Shown here: in pieces, positions 15,981 through 24,077 of the stretch
Layout: each line of letters starts with the position of its first letter
Numbering within the stretch: position 1 is the first letter of the stretch
Assembly (NCBI GenBank): GCA_029259185.1
Contig: JAPDJF010000024.1
Coordinates: 1-41,151 of the forward strand
Direction of reading: 5' to 3'
Origin: Hadesarchaea archaeon
GTDB lineage: Archaea > Hadarchaeota > Hadarchaeia > Hadarchaeales > WYZ-LMO6
Length of the DNA stretch: 41,151 bases
Program-made: the position numbers and the translations under genes
The notes under the pieces: generated by a model
The model's database searches: none
Told to the model about the DNA's origin: nothing
What the model saw: only the letters and a program-made list of their open reading frames with translations

Positions 15981-17078
15981 TTGGGAAGCATTTTCGGAAA
16001 AATGTTTCGAGTGACAACATTCGGCGAATCCCATAACCTGGGAGTCGGGGTAGTCGTCGAGGGGACTCCCGCTGGCATCCCCCTGAGCGTGAGAGACATC
16101 CAAAAAGAGCTTGAGCGGAGGAGACCGGGGAGGACGGTGATCAGCAGTCCGAGAAAAGAGTTGGATCGTGTAGAAATCCTCTCCGGAGTCTTCGAGGGAA
16201 AAACGATAGGAACACCGATCGCGATGCTGATCCGCAACGTCGATGTGAACTCAAGACCTTACGAGGCGATAAAAGATAGACCCCGTCCAGGCCATGCCGA
16301 TTTGACATATTTCTTGAAGTACGGCCATGTGGATTGGCGTGGAGGGGGAAGGGCGTCGGGGAGGGAAACGGTAGCACGAGTCGCAGCCGGAGCCGTGGCG
16401 AAGAAATTCCTCTCCGAGCACGGAATCGAGGTCTTGGGCCACACCGTCGAGGCCGCCGGGATAAAAGTCGAGAAGGAAGTCGGGTTTGAGGAGATAAAGA
16501 AATACTCAGACAAAAATTCGATGAGATGTGCCGATCCAGAGGTGGCGAGGAGGATGGAGAGGGCCGTACTAGCTGTGGCGAAAGAGGGAGACAGTACGGG
16601 CGGAATCGTGGAGGTGAGGGCCATTGGGGTCCCCCCAGGACTCGGAGATCCGATTTTCGACAAACTCGATGCTGAGATCGCTCACGCGATGATGTCCATA
16701 GGTGCGATAAAAGCTGTCGAGATAGGGGCCGGCACCAAGTTCGCGCGTATGAGAGGATCCGAGGCCAACGATCCCATCACCATCGAGGGGGGGAAGATCA
16801 CGATCTCCACCAATAACTCCGGAGGGATCCTAGGTGGCATAAGTGTGGGAGCCCCAATAATCGTGCGTCTGACCGTCAAACCCACACCCTCGATCTCATT
16901 GCCCCAACACACCGTGAATATCCGAAAAATGAAAGAGACCATGATCGAGCTGAAAGGGAGGTTTGACCCAAACATATGCCCACGCGTGGTGCCTGTAGCC
17001 GAAGCCATGTTGGCTATCGTTCTGGCCGATCACATGCTCCGTTCGGGCAAAGCAAAACCTGATCGGGTGGGTGGATGA
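15981..17078 (+). CDS. aroC: Chorismate synthase
   Basis: About 365 residues, converting EPSP to chorismate with reduced flavin. Motifs include FRVTTFGESHNLGVG at the N-terminus, RPGHADLTYFLKYG, WRGGGRASGRETVARVAAGA, and SNNSGG-type sequence STNNSGGILGGISVG. I choose TTG 15981, which gives MGSIFGKMFRVTTFGESH and follows a GGTGAG ribosome site; the TTG at 15957 would add eight residues not typical of the family. The stop is 1 base ahead of the aroK start. Confidence 0.95.
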   Translation: MGSIFGKMFRVTTFGESHNLGVGVVVEGTPAGIPLSVRDIQKELERRRPGRTVISSPRKELDRVEILSGVFEGKTIGTPIAMLIRNVDVNSRPYEAIKDRPRPGHADLTYFLKYGHVDWRGGGRASGRETVARVAAGAVAKKFLSEHGIEVLGHTVEAAGIKVEKEVGFEEIKKYSDKNSMRCADPEVARRMERAVLAVAKEGDSTGGIVEVRAIGVPPGLGDPIFDKLDAEIAHAMMSIGAIKAVEIGAGTKFARMRGSEANDPITIEGGKITISTNNSGGILGGISVGAPIIVRLTVKPTPSISLPQHTVNIRKMKETMIELKGRFDPNICPRVVPVAEAMLAIVLADHMLRSGKAKPDRVGG

Positions 17079-17079
17079 A

Positions 17080-17946
17080 TTGGAGGGAAGGTCATCTGCC
17101 TGTGCATCAGCGACAGTTGTAAATGCCATCGCCACAGGGGAGGGGGGAGCATTCGGGATAGAACTTAGAGTCCTAGCAAAAGTTAGGCTCGATGAGCACT
17201 CGAAAAAGATCAGGGGAAAGATCAGGGGTGCCCCCCAGGAGGATACCACCCTCATGGAAGTATGCGTGCGAAAAGTACTCGAGTTTCTGGGACTCGAAAG
17301 GGAGTACGGGGCGATCGTCGAAACAGACACAGGCATTCCGATCGCGGTGGGGCTATCGAGTAGTAGTGCTGCAAGCAATGCCGTAGTACTCGCCACTTTC
17401 GCCGCCCTCGATGAGAAACCAAAACCGGAGACGGTGATCGACCTCGCAATAGACGCGTCCTTCGAAGCGGGGGTTACGGTAACTGGGGCACTGGACGATG
17501 CAGCCGCTTCTTATTTAGGTTGCGGGGTGATAACGAACAATCGGGAGCGAAGGATTTTAAAAAAATTCACGATCGATCCCGAGTTGGAGGTGCTGATCCA
17601 TATCCCGCCCGAGAGGACGTATACCTGCTCGGTTACACCTCGGAGAGTCAAATCGATAGCCAAATTCGTAAGAGCGGCCCACCGGCAAGCACTGTTGGGC
17701 AATGTTTTTGGTGCGATGACTCTCAACGGTCTCTTATACTCCTCTGTCCTCGGCCAGGATCCGACCACAGCGCTAGACGCCATATCGAGTGGAGCGATCG
17801 CGGCAGGTTTGACCGGCACGGGGCCGGCGACCATAGCCATCTCAAAACCCGAAAAAAGCCAACGCATAAAGAGAGTTTGGAAAAGTAGAGGTGGAAGGAT
17901 CTTGGTTACCAAACCATCCACCGCTGGAGCGAGGGTGGAAAGCTGA
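17080..17946 (+). CDS. aroK: Archaeal shikimate kinase (GHMP family)
   Basis: About 288 residues. It phosphorylates shikimate and belongs to the GHMP kinase superfamily, unrelated to bacterial AroK/AroL. The GHMP ATP loop is GIPIAVGLSSSSAASNAVVLA near residue 90 (written here as IPIAVGLSSSSAASNAVV), with SATVVNAIATGEGGAFGI at the N-terminus and GLTGTGPATIAI as the C-terminal GHMP motif. I prefer TTG 17080 (MEGRSSACASATVV), with GGTGG upstream; the GTG at 17071 would overlap aroC. The stop overlaps the CTG start proposed for the next gene. Confidence 0.92.
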   Translation: MEGRSSACASATVVNAIATGEGGAFGIELRVLAKVRLDEHSKKIRGKIRGAPQEDTTLMEVCVRKVLEFLGLEREYGAIVETDTGIPIAVGLSSSSAASNAVVLATFAALDEKPKPETVIDLAIDASFEAGVTVTGALDDAAASYLGCGVITNNRERRILKKFTIDPELEVLIHIPPERTYTCSVTPRRVKSIAKFVRAAHRQALLGNVFGAMTLNGLLYSSVLGQDPTTALDAISSGAIAAGLTGTGPATIAISKPEKSQRIKRVWKSRGGRILVTKPSTAGARVES

Positions 17947-18731
17947 GAGAAGCAGCACTCGAGAAGCTTCGCAAAGAGATAGATAACATCGATGAGAAGC
18001 TCATCGCGCTGCTGGCGAAGCGAGTTGGGTTCGCTGAGGAGATAGCCAAGCTGAAGAAGAGAGCGGGAAAACCCATCAGAGATGAAAGGAGAGAAGAGGC
18101 CATCATATCTAGGATCAGAGAACTTGCTAAAACGTCCAAACTGGATCCCGAGATCGCGGAGACCGTGATGAGAGTGATCATAGCCCGGATGACCTCCAAG
18201 CAAGTGGAAAAGCTTGAAAAAGCTGAATGGTGGGGTCGGATCCAAGAAGCTTTCAGAGAGTACCCGGCCCAACTTCAAGTAATAAGAACTATCTTCAAGT
18301 ACGGGCTCCGGGTGGGGGAAAACGGGAAGATCATGTGTGGAAACATAAAAGTCCCCTCAATTCAAGTCGCAAAGGAAGCTGGAGTGGACAGGCGCACGGT
18401 CGAGACTACCGCCCGAAGCATACTGAGCGATGAGAGACTCAAGGCGATATTTTCTAACCTTGAGCCGGTGCCGTATCTGAAGAACGTCGCCCAATATCTC
18501 GGCCTTGGGGTGATAGAGATAACGGCCAAGGATGCCACGAAACCGGGGATCATCCACGAAGTATCAGGAGTCCTATCCAAATTCAAAATAAGTGTTCGTC
18601 AAGCCGTAACCGATGATCCTTACCTCGTCGCTCTCCCCAAGTTAACCATAGTGACGGACAGACCTGTGAAGGGAAGAGTCATCGAAGCTCTCCGGAACCT
18701 TCACAGCGTCCAAAGCGTGGTCGTGTACTAA
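17943..18731 (+). CDS. Chorismate mutase fused to HTH and ACT domains
   Basis: The frame is open from 17943 to 18731 and gives 262 residues if a CTG at 17943 initiates; the first GTG/ATG (18165) would remove the whole enzyme domain. CTG is preceded by GAGGGTGG with close spacing and overlaps the aroK stop as CTGA. Residues 1-90 are an AroQ chorismate mutase (LEKLRKEIDNIDEKLIALL, AKRVGFAEEIAKLKK, IRDERREEAI, TSKQ), including the Arg, Lys, Asp/Arg/Glu and Gln positions of the active site. Residues about 115-160 hold a helix-turn-helix (IQVAKEAGVDRRTVETTARS). Residues about 185-262 are an ACT domain (GVIEITAKDATKPGIIHEV). The last two parts resemble archaeal ACT-containing amino acid regulators. 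Confidence 0.82.
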   Translation: MREAALEKLRKEIDNIDEKLIALLAKRVGFAEEIAKLKKRAGKPIRDERREEAIISRIRELAKTSKLDPEIAETVMRVIIARMTSKQVEKLEKAEWWGRIQEAFREYPAQLQVIRTIFKYGLRVGENGKIMCGNIKVPSIQVAKEAGVDRRTVETTARSILSDERLKAIFSNLEPVPYLKNVAQYLGLGVIEITAKDATKPGIIHEVSGVLSKFKISVRQAVTDDPYLVALPKLTIVTDRPVKGRVIEALRNLHSVQSVVVY

Positions 18732-18895
18732 CCGGTTTCCTGATCCCCCGTTTCCGCTGAGGGGTGAGACTCCTCGCACGGAGTGGATGCGTTAACCTTT
18801 TTCACTTTTTTCATGCATAGAGCACGATACTCTTTCCAGCCATCTAAGTTCTTCAACTCCAGATACTTTTTCAAAATTTTTTCTCCGGTGGCCAT
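18728..18895 (-). CDS. Possible 55-residue basic protein
   Basis: The minus strand encodes MATGEKILKKYLELKNLDGW, then KEYRALCMKKVKKVN and a polar tail ending QETG. It overlaps the end of the chorismate mutase fusion by 4 bases in convergent orientation. The composition (Lys/Leu/Glu-rich helix, then a disordered acidic tail) is typical of real archaeal small proteins. There is no strong ribosome site or TATA box, and no family is recognised. The alternative plus-strand frame here is Phe-rich and unconvincing. It occupies most of the 270-base gap before the AMP phosphorylase gene. Confidence 0.4.
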   Translation of the reverse strand: MATGEKILKKYLELKNLDGWKEYRALCMKKVKKVNASTPCEESHPSAETGDQETG

Positions 18896-18972
18896 CTGCT
18901 ACTTCTCTAAGGGAGGGACTAAATCCGTTTCGGAAAGTGCTTCAGAAAGTTCTCCGCAACCCAACATGGAAG

Positions 18973-18980
18973 TTAAATTT
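18973..18980 (+). promoter_or_regulatory. TATA box for AMP phosphorylase
   Basis: TTAAATTT centred about 25 bases before ATG 19001 predicts a leaderless transcript. Confidence 0.45.
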
Positions 18981-19000
18981 TTGAAAATCCATCGGATATG

Positions 19001-20530
19001 ATGCCTAAATACCTCACGGTTAAACCAATCGAAATGGAATCCGAACATAGCTTGGTCCTCTTGCATGAAGAGGATGCTGAGGAGCTGGGGGTGTATATTG
19101 GAGACAGGCTGAAGCTCTCCACATCTTCTTCCTCCCTGATAGCCATCGTTAACCTGACCACAAAGATGGTACAACCCGGTGAGATAGGTACTCCGGTAGA
19201 GGTCTCAAGAGAAATGGGATTGAATGTTGGGGAAATAGTGATGGTCTCGCCGGTTCCCCAACCGACATCCGTCAGGGCCATCAGGAAGAAAATGGAAGGA
19301 AAGCATCTGAGCCACCAAGAGATAGGCGAAATCGTTACAGATATCGTGCGGAACAACTTAACCTCCACCGAACTCTCGGCATTCGTGGTCTCGGAGTATA
19401 CTCAAGGCATGTCCATGGATGAGATCGTATCACTGACTACCCACATGGTCGAAACGGGAGAAAAACTTCACTTAGAGGTGGGACCAGTAGTTGATGTTCA
19501 CAGCATAGGAGGAGTACCGGGAAACAAGTATGCGCTGATCACGGTTCCGATCGCCGTGGCAGGGGGGGCTGTGGTGCCGAAGACCAGCAGTCGAGCGATA
19601 ACGAGTGCCGCAGGGACTGCGGATATCATGGAAGTGTTGGCTGACGTAAGCTTTGATCTGGGTGAGATCAAGGAAATCACCGAGAGGGTCGGGGGACTCA
19701 TCGCATGGGGGGGTGCAGTCAAACTTGCCCCGGCAGACGACATCCTGATAAGGGTTGAACGTATGCTCCGTATAGATCCGAGATGTCAGATGCTCGCGAG
19801 TGTCATGGCAAAAAAACTCGCAGTCGGGGCGGAACACGTTCTCATAGACATCCCCACCGGCCCAGGAGCGAAAGTCGAAAACAGGTCGGAAGCTCGTTCC
19901 TTGGCCCAGAGCTTCATGGAACTGGGGAGAAGACTCCGCGTTGAGGTCGAGGCAGTAATAACCTATGGGGGGCAACCGCTGGGACGGACGATAGGACCCG
20001 CCCTAGAGGCGAGGGAAGCTCTGGAAACTCTGCTCGGCAGGGGGCCCAACAGCTTGGTTGAAAAATCAGTTGGCCTAGCCGGGCTCATGCTCGAGATGGT
20101 GGGCATAGTCCCGACCGGGAGGGGGAAGGAAGTAGCTTTTGAAATCCTCCGATCGGGCAAGGGATATGAGAAGATGCGCCAGATGATAGAAGCGCAGGGT
20201 GGGGATCCGAACGTGAAACCAGAGGAGATACCCGTGGGTGAAAAGAAGGAAGTCATTCCAGCAAACGAAGAAGGATACGTGACGCACATTTACAATGACA
20301 GGATAACTGCGATCGCGTGCACGGCCGGTGCCCCTAGGGACAGAGGAGCTGGAGTGAAGCTCTTCGTGAAACGTGGGCATAAAGTTAATAGGGGAAAAAC
20401 TTTGTTTGAAATTTATGCTGAACACGAAAACAAACTCGAAGAGGCTATAAAGATGACGAGGAAAAATTTCCCAATGAGGATAGAGGGAATGCTACTAGAA
20501 AAAGTCTCCGAACGTCCACGAGAATGGTGA
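19001..20530 (+). CDS. deoA: AMP phosphorylase
   Basis: A 509-residue protein of the thymidine/pyrimidine phosphorylase superfamily with the N-terminal extension (about 80 residues) typical of archaeal AMP phosphorylases. It splits AMP with phosphate to adenine and ribose 1,5-bisphosphate, feeding the archaeal AMP pathway with ribose-1,5-bisphosphate isomerase and type III RuBisCO; neither partner is in this window. Motifs are DVHSIGGVPGNKYALITVPI (phosphate/Lys site), KTSSRAITSAAGTADIMEV and the C-terminal domain RDRGAGVKLFVKRG. The gene pdaD follows 6 bases later. Confidence 0.93.
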   Translation: MPKYLTVKPIEMESEHSLVLLHEEDAEELGVYIGDRLKLSTSSSSLIAIVNLTTKMVQPGEIGTPVEVSREMGLNVGEIVMVSPVPQPTSVRAIRKKMEGKHLSHQEIGEIVTDIVRNNLTSTELSAFVVSEYTQGMSMDEIVSLTTHMVETGEKLHLEVGPVVDVHSIGGVPGNKYALITVPIAVAGGAVVPKTSSRAITSAAGTADIMEVLADVSFDLGEIKEITERVGGLIAWGGAVKLAPADDILIRVERMLRIDPRCQMLASVMAKKLAVGAEHVLIDIPTGPGAKVENRSEARSLAQSFMELGRRLRVEVEAVITYGGQPLGRTIGPALEAREALETLLGRGPNSLVEKSVGLAGLMLEMVGIVPTGRGKEVAFEILRSGKGYEKMRQMIEAQGGDPNVKPEEIPVGEKKEVIPANEEGYVTHIYNDRITAIACTAGAPRDRGAGVKLFVKRGHKVNRGKTLFEIYAEHENKLEEAIKMTRKNFPMRIEGMLLEKVSERPREW

Positions 20531-20536
20531 AAAAGG

Positions 20537-20998
20537 TTGTGGAGAATCCCTAAAAAATTCGCACTGGTGTCTGCGAGCGCAGAGGGTCCATTTGAACTCG
20601 TGGCCCTCGACAATGCGTTGAGAAAGGCTGGAGTGGGTGAACTGAATTTGATCCCCGTTTCGAGTATCTTGCCCAAGGGATGCGTTCTCTCCGATCTCCC
20701 TTCCCTCCAACCTGGAACGCTCACACCGGTTGTGATGGCCAAGATATGTAGTTCGACCCCAGGGCAAAAGATAGCCGCTGCCCTAGGAGTAGCCATAAGC
20801 GAAGATTCTCACGGGATGATCTCGGAATATCATGACATAGGAGTCACAGAAAAAACCGCCGGGAAAACTGCTGAGGCTATGGTGAGATACATGATGGAGG
20901 AAAGAGACCTGAAACCAACCAAAGTGATATCGGTATCAGCAGGTCACACCGTGAGACACCATGGGGCAGCGGTGGCCATCGCGGTGTTTTTACCCTGA
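20537..20998 (+). CDS. pdaD: Pyruvoyl-dependent arginine decarboxylase
   Basis: A 153-residue proenzyme that makes agmatine from arginine, used for polyamines and for the agmatidine of tRNA-Ile2 in archaea. The self-cleavage site is in LIPVSSILPKG, where the second Ser becomes the pyruvoyl group, near residue 43. Other family motifs are ALGVAISEDSHGMISEYHD and VSAGHTVRHHGAAVAI. The start is TTG 20537 with GGTGA about 8 bases upstream. Length is normal. It is likely co-transcribed with AMP phosphorylase. Confidence 0.93.
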   Translation: MWRIPKKFALVSASAEGPFELVALDNALRKAGVGELNLIPVSSILPKGCVLSDLPSLQPGTLTPVVMAKICSSTPGQKIAAALGVAISEDSHGMISEYHDIGVTEKTAGKTAEAMVRYMMEERDLKPTKVISVSAGHTVRHHGAAVAIAVFLP

Positions 20999-21039
20999 GA
21001 GCTTGGAATCGGTACCCCAAATTCCCTTTTAGAAGAGAC

Positions 21040-22680
21040 TCACTCGCTTTCGCCCGTCTCTCCCTCTTCCCCTCCACCCGGGGTCTTCGGGGATGGGAAG
21101 GATTTCTTGGCAGCCGCTATGACATCGTCGATACGTAAGATCATTATGGCAGCCTCGGTCGCCGATTTCACGGCTTGAGTTTTAACCCTAAGGGGCTCAT
21201 AGACTCCTATCTTCCGCATGTCGTCGATCTTCCCTTCAAATACGTTAATCCCATAATACTTCCCGTCCGGTTTTTCGTGCTTCGCCCTCAACTCCACGAG
21301 GACATCCACGCTGTCCATCCCTGCATTTTCCGCTAAGGTCTTGGGTATGACTTCCACCGCATCCGCAAAAGCTTTTATCGCTAGGGCTTCTCTCCCACCC
21401 ACGGTATCCGCATAGTCCCTTATCCTCTTAGCCAACGCCATTTCTGGAGCCCCTCCACCGCAGAGGTACTTGTTATCCTCAATTGCCGCCGCGACCACAC
21501 CCAAAGCATCATTTAATCCCCTTTCGATCTCATCCGTCACATGCTCCGATCCCCCACGGACTAATACCCCAACAGCTTTCGGGTTCTCACACTCTTGGAC
21601 GAATATGAACTTCTTGTCTCCGATCTTTCTCTCTTCCACCATGCCAGCCTTGCCGAGTTCGCTTGAGCTGAGATCGTCTAGATTCGTAACGACCTTTCCC
21701 CCGGTCGCACGGGCGAGCTTCTCCATGTCCGATTTCTTCACCCTCCTAGCCGCTAAGATTCCGGCTTTCGCGAGGTAGTGCTGGGCTATGTCGTCTATTC
21801 CTTTTTGACAGAAGACTACATTGGCTCCACTCGAGACCACCTTTTCAACCATTCCTTTGAGCATCCTCTCCTCCTCATCCAGAAACGCCCGCAACTGCTC
21901 AGGTCTCGTTACCCTTATCTCAGCATCCGTCTCCGTCTTTTTGACCTCCAAGGGTGTGTCCAGCAAGGCTATCTTAGCGTTCTTTATTCGCTCGGGCATC
22001 CCCGGGTGAACCCTTTCCTTATCCAAGACGAGCCCACTTACGATCTCTGAATCCGCCACGCTTCCTCCAGCTTTTTTCTCGATGCCTATGTAGTCCAAGT
22101 CAACCCTATACCCGCCATCGAATTTGTCCACCACTTTCCTCACCGCCTCAACGGCTAGATTCGCAAGTTTTTCACGCGCGCCTTCCGACTTCTTTCCAGT
22201 CATTGAGGTTATGGCTATCTTCTGCAATTTCTCGGTATCTTCAATCGTCACCTCATCGGCTATTTCTTCCAAGATCTCCCTAGCCCTATCGGACGCTGCC
22301 CTATAGCCTGAAACGATGATCATGGGGTGAATCCCCTGGTCTAAAAGCTTCTCTGCTTGATGCAGGAGCGCACCAGCTATAACGACTGCCGTGGTTGTCC
22401 CGTCTTTAACCTCTTCATCCATCGTCTTCGCAACTTCTACCATCATCTTAGCCGCGGGGTGCTCGATATCCATCTCCTTGAGGATGGTGACCCCGTCGTT
22501 CGTGATGGTCACATCACCCAAGCTATCGACCAGCATCTTGTCCATCCCTCTGGGACCAAGCGTCGTTCTAACGGCCTCGGCTATTATCCTAGCCGCGCTT
22601 ATGTTCATACGTTTGGCATCTTTTCCTGCGAGCCTCGTCGCGCCTTCTGGCAATATCAAGATGGGTTTAGCTGTAGCCAT
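21040..22680 (-). CDS. ths: Thermosome subunit (group II chaperonin)
   Basis: A 546-residue CCT/thermosome subunit. Motifs include [20 protein letters not shown] then [18 protein letters not shown] at the N-terminus, [14 protein letters not shown] (ATP and catalytic Asp), [18 protein letters not shown] in the apical/intermediate region, and [11 protein letters not shown]. The C-terminal tail is [10 protein letters not shown]-like and acidic, without the GGM repeats of some thermosomes. It forms double-ring folding chambers in the cytoplasm. Only one subunit gene is seen. Its promoter lies in the same divergent gap as repeat copy B. Confidence 0.97.
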   Translation of the reverse strand: MATAKPILILPEGATRLAGKDAKRMNISAARIIAEAVRTTLGPRGMDKMLVDSLGDVTITNDGVTILKEMDIEHPAAKMMVEVAKTMDEEVKDGTTTAVVIAGALLHQAEKLLDQGIHPMIIVSGYRAASDRAREILEEIADEVTIEDTEKLQKIAITSMTGKKSEGAREKLANLAVEAVRKVVDKFDGGYRVDLDYIGIEKKAGGSVADSEIVSGLVLDKERVHPGMPERIKNAKIALLDTPLEVKKTETDAEIRVTRPEQLRAFLDEEERMLKGMVEKVVSSGANVVFCQKGIDDIAQHYLAKAGILAARRVKKSDMEKLARATGGKVVTNLDDLSSSELGKAGMVEERKIGDKKFIFVQECENPKAVGVLVRGGSEHVTDEIERGLNDALGVVAAAIEDNKYLCGGGAPEMALAKRIRDYADTVGGREALAIKAFADAVEVIPKTLAENAGMDSVDVLVELRAKHEKPDGKYYGINVFEGKIDDMRKIGVYEPLRVKTQAVKSATEAAIMILRIDDVIAAAKKSFPSPKTPGGGEEGETGESE

Positions 22681-22726
22681 TCACGATCCCCAAAACCTAG
22701 TTCATAATCTGTGATGTGACATCTAC

Positions 22727-22736
22727 CTTTTATGTT
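22727..22736 (-). promoter_or_regulatory. TATA box for the thermosome gene
   Basis: The minus strand reads ACATAAAAGG, with an expected transcription start near 22705 and a leader of about 25 bases containing GGGGATCGTGA before the ATG. Confidence 0.45.
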
Positions 22737-22762
22737 TTTCGGTGTCGGTGTCGGGGCGCCTC

Positions 22763-22897
22763 GCACAAAAATATGGCAAAAGCAAATGGATCCGAAAGGT
22801 CGTGGTTAGTTGGCCTCCAAGACGAGGATGGCTTTCGCCCCTTGAAGGGATCCCGAGCCCCCAAGCACGGAAATTGGCCTCAAGGCTATTTTTGTGC
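22763..22897. repeat. Intergenic element, copy B, related to the element at 5040-5213
   Basis: GCACAAAAAT at 22763-22772 is inverted as ATTTTTGTGC at 22888-22897. Shared with copy A are the start GCACAAAAATAT-GCAAAA and the end GGATCCCGAGC-CCAAGCAC plus the closing hairpin. In this copy the hairpin strand reads GCACGGAAAT (22865-22874); the two A-to-G changes still pair, as G-U, with ATTTTTGTGC. GGCC-TCAA-GGCT extends the stem. Copy B is about 40 bases shorter in the middle. Like copy A it lies between divergently transcribed genes, here the thermosome and a radical SAM protein. Confidence 0.65.
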
Positions 22898-22915
22898 AAG
22901 CTCAAGAGATGAGTG

Positions 22916-24037
22916 ATGAGAAAAATTTCTAGGTGTAGGGTATGCGGGAGGGAAGGATCCGAGATCTCCAGCTCTCTCGGTGTTTGTGTGAATTGCATTC
23001 GCCATCGTTTCGAGGAGGCGGTACCTTACATAGAAGCGGCGCATGCGAGAGCGAGGCGACCACTCGGTCTTCCTCCTACCGTCCCTTCCAACCCGAAGGA
23101 TCCCCGGTGCGATGGATGCGGAAATTCGTGCCGGATACCGGAGGGAGGTCGGGGATACTGCGGGTTGGTGGAAAACGTGAACGGTGAACTCATCCGCGGG
23201 TACGGAACCTCTGAGCGAGGTTTGGTCACGTGTTATCTCGATCCCCTGCCAACCAACTGCGTACCTGCGGATTTTTGTGCTGGTTCGAGCGGTGCAGGGT
23301 ACCCGAAGTGGTGCAGGTCGCCCGCGGGGGATCTGGGTTACTTTAACTTGGCAGTATTCATCGGGAGCTGCACGTACGACTGTCTCTTTTGCCAGAACTT
23401 CACGTTCAAATCCATGCTCTCTGAAGGCGGCCCGACGATGAGGGCCTCCGAACTCGCTGAAAAGGTCGATGAGAGGGTCGGGTGTGTGTGTTATTTCGGG
23501 GGAGACCCCTCCAGTCAGATACCATTCGTGGTGAGCTCGGCTACCATAATGCGGAGAGCAGCTGAGGAGGAGAGGAGACTCCTTAGGGTGTGCTTGGAAA
23601 CGAACCTCAACATGAACCCTTCTCAGCTGGATGGGATCGCTGGGCTTTGTATGGAGAGTGGTGGGGGGATAAAGGTGGATCTGAAGTGTTGGTCAGATAA
23701 AATCCTGTACGCACTCTCAGGTGTGCGGACGAGGATCCCATACAAGAACTTCGAGAGACTCTCCAAAATGCATCGTGAGAGACCAGAGGTCCCCTTCCTC
23801 CGCGCCAGCACCCTGCTCGTGCCCGGGTACGTGGACGAGGATGAGATAAGATCCATAGCTTCATTCATAGCGGATCTAGATCCCACCATCCCGTACTCCC
23901 TACTCGCCTTCCACCCAACCCACTTGATGAGCGATATGCCCTACACGAAGAGGGAAGACGCTGAGAGATTTCTGCACATATGCTTACGTGAGGGTTTGGA
24001 GAGGGTGAGGGTGGGAAACCCTTGGTTGTTGAGGTAG
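22916..24037 (+). CDS. Radical SAM protein, PflA/AmmeMemoRadiSam-like
   Basis: About 373 residues. An N-terminal zinc-ribbon pair (CRVCGREG and CVNC, residues 7-27) and a second Cys cluster (CDGCGNSCRIPEGGRGYC, about 63-82) precede the radical SAM core, whose cluster motif is CTYDCLFC (about 153-160, CxxxCxxC) followed by YFGGDPSSQ for SAM binding. The Cys cluster followed by RGYCGLVENVNGEL is typical of activating-enzyme-like radical SAM proteins (COG1180 type). ATG 22916 is preferred; GTG 22913 is adjacent. The substrate is unknown. It is followed 40 bases later by nop5, perhaps only by chance. Confidence 0.82.
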   Translation: MRKISRCRVCGREGSEISSSLGVCVNCIRHRFEEAVPYIEAAHARARRPLGLPPTVPSNPKDPRCDGCGNSCRIPEGGRGYCGLVENVNGELIRGYGTSERGLVTCYLDPLPTNCVPADFCAGSSGAGYPKWCRSPAGDLGYFNLAVFIGSCTYDCLFCQNFTFKSMLSEGGPTMRASELAEKVDERVGCVCYFGGDPSSQIPFVVSSATIMRRAAEEERRLLRVCLETNLNMNPSQLDGIAGLCMESGGGIKVDLKCWSDKILYALSGVRTRIPYKNFERLSKMHRERPEVPFLRASTLLVPGYVDEDEIRSIASFIADLDPTIPYSLLAFHPTHLMSDMPYTKREDAERFLHICLREGLERVRVGNPWLLR

Positions 24038-24077
24038 GGATTTATCATCACACCCCTCATTTGTTGGGGGGATCGAT

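Noticed and set aside
18783-19001. 72-codon plus-strand frame before AMP phosphorylase
   Set aside because: Phe/Ser-rich product without a ribosome site, crossing the TATA box; the minus-strand small frame is a better reading.
22909-22918. Box C-like GTGATGA beside repeat copy B, suggesting a C/D guide RNA
   Set aside because: It coincides with the start codons of the radical SAM gene, and copy A has no matching box; no box D at suitable spacing.
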